Part shown: piece after piece, positions 31,911-36,516 of the stretch
Position numbering within the stretch: the stretch's first letter is position 1
How the letters are laid out: every line of letters begins with the position of its first letter
Assembly: GCA_947062645.1 (NCBI GenBank)
Contig: CAMSQT010000001.1
Location: 1-36,516, forward strand
From: an uncultured Clostridium sp.
GTDB lineage: Bacteria; Bacillota; Clostridia; TANB77; CAG-508
Direction of reading: 5' to 3'
DNA: 36,516 bases
The notes under the pieces: generated by a model
Database searches by the model: none
Seen by the model: only the letters and a program-made list of their open reading frames with translations
What the model was told of the DNA's origin: nothing
Program-made: the position numbers and the translations under genes

Positions 31911-32447
31911 TTATTTTATAATATGTTTTATTTCTTCTAGCACTTTTTGCATTTCGTTTCTTTGGGCATAACTACAATTTTCGTCTTTGTTTTTTACGTT
32001 TTGTTCAAGTTCTTGCAAAGTAATGTATTTTAGTTGGCTTAACTCTTCTAGGCAAATAGTATAATCTTCTATTTTTTTATTTGTTTTATAATAATAATAT
32101 TTGGTAAAATTATTATTGGTTTTTTCTTTGTTTCCTTCTGCTTGTTTATAAATACCTATTGGTTTTAAATCTTGGATTAATACGTCTATTCCTAATTCTT
32201 CTTTTATTTCCCTTACCATAGCATCATCAAAACTTTCTCCTGCATCCACATGTCCTGCGGTCATTCCCCATTTATTGGGTGCTTGCTTTTTGGTTGCTGC
32301 TCTTTTTTGTATTAAGAATTCTCCTTTTTCGTTTTGGATTAGTACACATACTTCTCGATGCCATAATCCTTTTTGATGTATGGTATCTTTTTCTTCTTTT
32401 TTTCCTGTTACGTTTCCATTTTCGTCTAAAACATCTAATAATTCCAT
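31911..32447 (-). CDS. NUDIX hydrolase
   Basis: The 178-aa protein has an N-terminal segment MELLDVLDENGNVTGKKEEK and WHREVCVLIQNEKG, like isopentenyl-diphosphate isomerase-type NUDIX proteins, and the NUDIX box GHVDAGESFDDAMVREIKEELG (the GX5EX7REUXEEXGU pattern). The substrate is unknown. It lies between pgk and tpiA in the same direction, with a weak ribosome site (AGAAAGAAG). Its presence in a glycolytic operon is common in related bacteria. No in-frame CGG. Confidence 0.9.
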   Translation of the reverse strand: MELLDVLDENGNVTGKKEEKDTIHQKGLWHREVCVLIQNEKGEFLIQKRAATKKQAPNKWGMTAGHVDAGESFDDAMVREIKEELGIDVLIQDLKPIGIYKQAEGNKEKTNNNFTKYYYYKTNKKIEDYTICLEELSQLKYITLQELEQNVKNKDENCSYAQRNEMQKVLEEIKHIIK

Positions 32448-32467
32448 TTTATTTCTTCTTTCTAATT

Positions 32468-33652
32468 TTAATTATCTAAAAGGCATTTAATTCCTGGTAA
32501 TTCTTTTCCCTCTAAAAATTCTAATGAAGCACCTCCTCCAGTTGAAATATGTGACATTTTATCCTCTACTCCTGCTTTTTTTAGAGCTGCTGAAGAATCT
32601 CCTCCTCCTACAATGGTAATACAATCAATTTCAGATAATGCTTTTGCAATTTCATTGGTTCCGTCTGCAAATTGGTCTACTTCAAATAACCCTAATGGTC
32701 CATTCCAAAATACGGTTTTGGCATTTTTTAATTCTTCGATAAATGTTTTTATGGTTTCTTCTCCAATATCAAAGCCTTCCCATCCTTCTGGAATTTCACT
32801 GTATTTTACGGTTTTACTTTCTCCTTCTGGTTTTTCTGCTTTCCCTATCTTAGTGTCTACTGGTAACATGAATTTTACATGTTTTTCTTCTGCTTTTTTC
32901 ATTAGGTCTTTTGCTAAGTCTAATTTGTCTAATTCACAAATGGAGTTTCCTACTTCGTATCCTTGGGCTTTAAAGAATGTATATGCCATCCCTCCTCCAA
33001 TTATTAGTGTATCTACTTTTTCTAATAAGCTGTCGATTACTCCTATTTTGTCACTTACTTTTGCTCCTCCTAAAATGGCTACAAATGGTCTTTCAGGGGT
33101 TTCAATACTGTTTCCTAAGAATTTTAATTCTTTTTCTATTAAAAATCCTGCTACTGCTGGTAAAAATTCTGCTACCCCTGCTGTTGAACTATGGGCCCTA
33201 TGGGTTGTTCCAAAAGCATCACTTACATAGACTTCTGCTAAATCTGCTAGTTGTTTTGCAAATTCTTTATCATTTTCGGTTTCTTCTTTGTGAAATCTTA
33301 CATTTTCTAATAATAAAATTTGCCCATTTTGTAAGTTTTTTGCTTTTTCTTTGGCATCTTCACCTATTACATCTTTTGCCATGATTACTTCTTTTCCTAA
33401 TAGTTTTGCTAATTCTTCTGCTACTGGCTTTAAAGAATATTCTTCTTTGAATTCTCCTTTTGGTCTTCCTAAGTGTGAACACAATATGATAGCACAATCA
33501 TTTTCTAGTAAGTATTGTATGGTTGGTAAGGCTCCTTGTATTCTTTTATTGTCTCTTATTTTTTGGTTTTCGTCCATTGGTACGTTAAAGTCGCAACGTA
33601 CTAATACTTTTTTTCCTTTTAAGTCGATGTCTTTTATTGTTTTTTTGTTCAT
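32468..33652 (-). CDS. pgk: Phosphoglycerate kinase
   Basis: This 394-aa enzyme makes ATP from 1,3-bisphosphoglycerate. The family motifs are KVLVRCDFNVPMDE near the N-terminus, LCSHLGRPKGE, DAFGTTHRAHSSTAG, AILGGAKVSDKIGV and the C-terminal ISTGGGASLEFLEGKELPG. AGGAGG precedes the ATG. It begins the row pgk, NUDIX, tpiA, gpmI, which covers lower glycolysis. GAC GGA near 32650 is out of phase and the frame is intact. Confidence 0.97.
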   Translation of the reverse strand: MNKKTIKDIDLKGKKVLVRCDFNVPMDENQKIRDNKRIQGALPTIQYLLENDCAIILCSHLGRPKGEFKEEYSLKPVAEELAKLLGKEVIMAKDVIGEDAKEKAKNLQNGQILLLENVRFHKEETENDKEFAKQLADLAEVYVSDAFGTTHRAHSSTAGVAEFLPAVAGFLIEKELKFLGNSIETPERPFVAILGGAKVSDKIGVIDSLLEKVDTLIIGGGMAYTFFKAQGYEVGNSICELDKLDLAKDLMKKAEEKHVKFMLPVDTKIGKAEKPEGESKTVKYSEIPEGWEGFDIGEETIKTFIEELKNAKTVFWNGPLGLFEVDQFADGTNEIAKALSEIDCITIVGGGDSSAALKKAGVEDKMSHISTGGGASLEFLEGKELPGIKCLLDN

Positions 33653-33730
33653 TTTTTCATTCCTCCTTAAGATTTCTTTTTTTATTAGTATTTCCTTTTT
33701 TTACTTAGCTGATACCATTCTATACCAAAA

Positions 33731-33753
33731 AAGAATACTTTTCAAGTATTCTT
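33731..33753. terminator. Terminator of the 591-aa gene
   Basis: AAGAATACTT and AAGTATTCTT form a perfect 10-bp stem with loop TTC, followed on the minus strand by TTTTTT. The stem also overlaps the probable -35 region of pgk (minus-strand TTGAAA, with TAGAAT 17 bases later). Confidence 0.75.
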
Positions 33754-33861
33754 TATTTTATTTTTTTATGGTACTTTAATTTCCATTTCTAATGCCCATT
33801 GTTTTTCATTTTGATTGTTAGTATTTCCTGAAAAGCTAAAAAATCTAAGGCTATCATTTTA

Positions 33862-35638
33862 TTATCTATCCAATACCTTTAGTATAATGGCACTAACTAA
33901 TCCTGTATCCTCATTATATTCTACCATTGATGTATATTTTTTATTCTTATTCTTTTCTATAAAAGAAGTCAACCTTTTTGTTGCTTTTTGGTTACTATCC
34001 AATCGTTCCAACTTCAACCTTAATTCTGTATTAGAAGCTACCTCAATATCTACCAAATTATCTTGAATTGCTTCTATTAATTTTAATACTTGTTCTGCTT
34101 CTAAATTCTCGCCTTGTAAAATTTCAAATTTAGAATTAAAACGATTTTTTTGTGTTTGTGTAATTTCTCCGGTTATTTTCTATTTCTTCCTTGTCTTGTT
34201 TTATTCCTACTACTTTTAAAACTTCTAATATATCTTCTTGCTTAATATCATTTGTCATTATCTCTTCTAATTTTTTGTTGATTTTTTCTGTAACTTGTTG
34301 CAATACAGATTGTAGTTTTTCTTCCTCCAACTCACTTAATTCAATTGTTTTCTTTTCTTCTAAATCAAGTTTATCTTCAAAATCATTTACAAGATTAGTT
34401 TCTTGTTCTATTGTTGCTTCTACTTTATTAGCATTATCTTCATAAGTAGCTACTATATTTTTATTTGCTTTTTCTCCATCTACCTTTTGCATATTAGATA
34501 AACTATATTTTACCGTTTCTTCTCCTTCTGTTTTTTGCAAACTAACGGTTTTTTTCTGGTTTTCTCTTTTATAGGTAATTTGTGTTTCATAGTCATTTTT
34601 TTGATAAGATAACTGCATGTAGTTTTCCTCTATTAATGATAAGAAATCTAATGTAATTTTATAGTCTGGATTTTGCAGTTCCATTCTTACTGTTTTATGA
34701 TAATTTTCATAAACTGTAATTTTGGCTTCTTCTTGTCCTATATTATTTTTGGTTATATTGTCAATGGTTTCTTCTATTTTTTCTACAAATTGTTCTTTCA
34801 AATTGCTAGATTTCCCTACTTGATAAGCACTTAATTCTTCTTGCAAATTAGAAAGTTTATTTAAAAATATCTCATCTTGCTTCATTTCTTCTAATATTTT
34901 AAGGTAGACATTGTTCATTTGTTCTTTGGTTAGGGTTAAAGTATAGCTATTTACATTGATATTTTTCCCATTTATTTGTATAGTTTGATTACTTCCTTTT
35001 GTGAAATTATCTTTTGAAACATTGCTACTTATTATATTAGAATATTTGTTTTTTATGGTTTGTAACTCTTCTGCTGAAAATTCTAAAGTTTCTTTTATCG
35101 TATCTAATTCTATAGTATCTGGTAAATTTTGCATTTCTTCTGCCATTCCTAATTTTTCTAATAGCCTTGGCATATTTTCTTCTTCTGTTACTAAATATTG
35201 CTTAAATAAATCAGGAAAACGAAGTCCATAAATATTCTCATTTTGTAAATATTCCACTTCTGCTATCTTTTCTTCGTTTTTTAATAAGTTGATTTCTTGG
35301 TAGCTATATTGATTACTTTTATCAACTTGTCCATTTATTTCCAAACTCAACTCATTGATAGCATTTTCTTTGTTTGGAGTATATTCTATTTTTGCCTTTG
35401 TTTTTTTGGTATATTTACTTTGTTCTAAGGAATTATCATACTCGCTTTTTTCTTCTAATTCACTGTAAACATTACTCAAGTTTTCTACATTTTTTCCCAT
35501 ATATTTGGTAAATAAAGTTTGGCTTGATTTAAACATATCTGTATTCATATATATAATTATAAAAGCAATAGCAAGTATTAGTAGAATTAGCAAAATAATT
35601 CCAATCATTATCATTCTTCTTTTTTTTCTTGGTATCAT
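33862..35638 (-). CDS. Membrane-anchored protein of unknown function; +1 shift at CGG
   Basis: With one +1 shift this is 591 aa. There is a basic N-terminus (MIPRKKRRM), one membrane helix (about 11-30: IGIILLILLILAIAFIIIYM) and a large extracytoplasmic part rich in Lys, Glu, Asn and beta strands, with charged helical stretches near 245-310 and 430-480. At 34171 AAC CGG A is read as Asn-Gly490, joining NRFNSKFEILQGENLEAEQV and VASNTELRLKLERL, which continue the composition. The protein ends with TAA TAA, after which 29 more codons in frame still look coding. Family not recognised. AAAAGGAG precedes the ATG. Confidence 0.78.
34168..34171 (-). other. CGG-A +1 shift site in the 591-aa gene (Gly490)
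   Basis: GAA AAT AAC CGG AGA becomes GAA AAT AAC GGA GAA ATT ACA and opens 102 more codons. Without the shift, translation ends 10 codons later. Confidence 0.8.
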
Positions 35639-35693
35639 TTGTTTTTCCTCTCCTTTTTTCTTATTATAGCTTTTTACTATTCGAAAAGCAAGA

Positions 35694-36452
35694 TTATTTT
35701 AATCTTTGTTTCACTGCCTCGTAAACAATAATTCCTGTGGAAACAGAAGCATTTAGGGATGTTACTTTCCCCTTCATTGGAATTTTTACCAAAAAGTCAC
35801 AATTTTTCTTTACTTTTTGGCTAATACCGCTTCCTTCATTTCCAATTACAATGCCAATTGCCATTTTAAAATCTTGATCATAATAATAAGTCTTGGTATT
35901 GATGTCTGTTCCACAAATCCAAAGTCCTTCTTTTTTTAGGTCTTCTATGGTGTCTGTTATATTGGTTACTCTTGCTATTTTCATATGTTGAACGGCTCCT
36001 GCTGATACTTTATTTACGGTACTATTTACTGCTGCTGCTCTCCTTTTAGGAATGACAATTCCATGCACACCTGCTGTTTCTGCTGTTCTTATAATAGAAC
36101 CTAAATTATGAGGATCTTCAATTCCATCTAAAATTAGAACAAATGGCTCTTCTTTTTTGGTTTTAGCTCCTTGCAAAATGTCTTCTACCTCACAATATTC
36201 GTAAGGTGGCACCATAGCAATAACTCCTTGGTAATTTAGAGTTTGAGCTATTTCTTCCATTTTTCTTTTTTCTTTTTCAACTAATATTACCTTTTTTTCT
36301 TTTGCCATGCTAATAATTTTGTTGATAGAACCATGCCTTTCTCCTTTGGTAATAAAGATTTTGTTAATATCTTTTCCACTTTCTAATAGCTCGATTACAG
36401 CATTTCTTCCTTCTACTTGGTCGTTGTAGTTTTTATGGTTTTCTTCTTTCAT
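35694..36452 (-). CDS. rlmB: 23S rRNA (guanosine-2'-O-)-methyltransferase RlmB, SpoU/TrmH family
   Basis: The 252-aa protein has an N-terminal substrate-binding domain (GRNAVIELLESGKDINKIF) and a C-terminal SPOUT knot domain with LDGIEDPHNLGSIIRTAE, the AVNSTVNKVSAGAVQHM stretch, IGNEGSGIS and IPMKGKVTSLNASVSTGI. It methylates the ribose of a conserved guanosine in the peptidyl-transferase P loop of 23S rRNA. AAAGGAG is 6 bases before the ATG. SAM-binding residues are in the knot motifs. No in-frame CGG. Confidence 0.95.
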   Translation of the reverse strand: MKEENHKNYNDQVEGRNAVIELLESGKDINKIFITKGERHGSINKIISMAKEKKVILVEKEKRKMEEIAQTLNYQGVIAMVPPYEYCEVEDILQGAKTKKEEPFVLILDGIEDPHNLGSIIRTAETAGVHGIVIPKRRAAAVNSTVNKVSAGAVQHMKIARVTNITDTIEDLKKEGLWICGTDINTKTYYYDQDFKMAIGIVIGNEGSGISQKVKKNCDFLVKIPMKGKVTSLNASVSTGIIVYEAVKQRLK

Positions 36453-36465
36453 TTACTTCTCCTTT

Positions 36466-36496
36466 CAGGGATTGAGGGACGTGGCATAAATCCCAA
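36466..36496. repeat. Weak palindrome with GGGACGTGG core upstream of rlmB
   Basis: GGGATT and AATCCC flank a GGGACGTGGC core, the same centre as the intergenic palindromes at 20028 and 20091, but the arms differ. It may be a degenerate member; the window ends shortly after. Confidence 0.4.
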
Positions 36497-36516
36497 AATA
36501 GGGGTTTTTATGTAAG

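Noticed and set aside
4844..34171. Explaining the broken genes as many independent pseudogenes
   Set aside because: All lesions are of one form, the proteins have no other damage, every catalytic motif is kept and several are normally essential.
4844..34171. Simple reassignment of CGG to another amino acid (as known for CGG to Trp or Gln in some bacteria)
   Set aside because: Changing the meaning of the triplet would not restore the frame. A one-base shift is required at each site where homology is informative.

Overview
The window looks like an AT-rich chromosomal segment from a spore-forming, low-GC Gram-positive bacterium (Clostridia/Bacilli type; the genus cannot be named from sequence alone). 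Evidence: strong AGGAGG ribosome sites, sigma-A-like promoters, a CtsR-controlled clp operon, a prpC-prkC-rsgA-rpe cluster ending near spoVM and rpmB as in Bacillus subtilis, and the GGGtGRT / Fe-S scaffold genes common in Clostridia. Almost all genes are ordinary housekeeping genes. No tRNA, rRNA, CRISPR array, transposase or phage gene was seen.

Layout: tig (minus) diverges from rpmB (plus); spoVM and a 49-aa membrane protein; nth; a bactofilin-like membrane protein; rpe, rsgA, prkC, prpC (minus); mutS2 (plus); a coiled-coil protein, ylmH and dxs (minus); an orphan plus-strand gene of foreign style (14654-15514); clpC, mcsB, mcsA, ctsR (minus) with two CtsR operators; nfeD and an SPFH gene (plus); a Cys/His-tailed membrane protein; alr, a cupin, a small membrane protein and an EamA transporter (minus); the GGGtGRT gene, an MNT/HEPN pair and the Fe-S scaffold gene; a broken yezG; gpmI, tpiA, a NUDIX gene and pgk; a large membrane-anchored protein; rlmB.

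The outstanding observation is that ten well-conserved genes are broken by +1 frameshifts (14 sites), and every break has the same form. An in-frame CGG stands where one extra C precedes a glycine codon GGN. Skipping the C restores full-length, family-typical proteins: RsgA (2 sites), PrpC, MutS2 (3), DXS, ClpC, NfeD, a cupin, the Fe-S scaffold, GpmI (2) and a 591-aa protein. A fifteenth in-frame CGG lies near the end of mcsA and fits the same reading. By eye I found no in-frame CGG in a native gene that has to be read as arginine, while CGT, CGC and CGA are used as Arg codons. The breaks are always on the sense strand and always exactly in front of a Gly codon, on both DNA strands. Random sequencing insertions should not know strand or phase. 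The simplest reading is that CGG is unassigned or very poorly decoded in this organism, and that CGGN is decoded as Gly with a +1 shift, a quadruplet-like codon used across the genome. The one exception is the foreign-looking gene at 14654, which has two in-frame CGG codons that must be Arg for its frame to stay open.

Secondary observations: two copies of a 33-bp palindromic repeat inside rsgA and mcsA, each containing a CGG site; inverted pairs of another palindrome between genes; a 129-bp long inverted repeat next to the MNT/HEPN genes; and a yezG-like antitoxin gene with one in-frame TAA.
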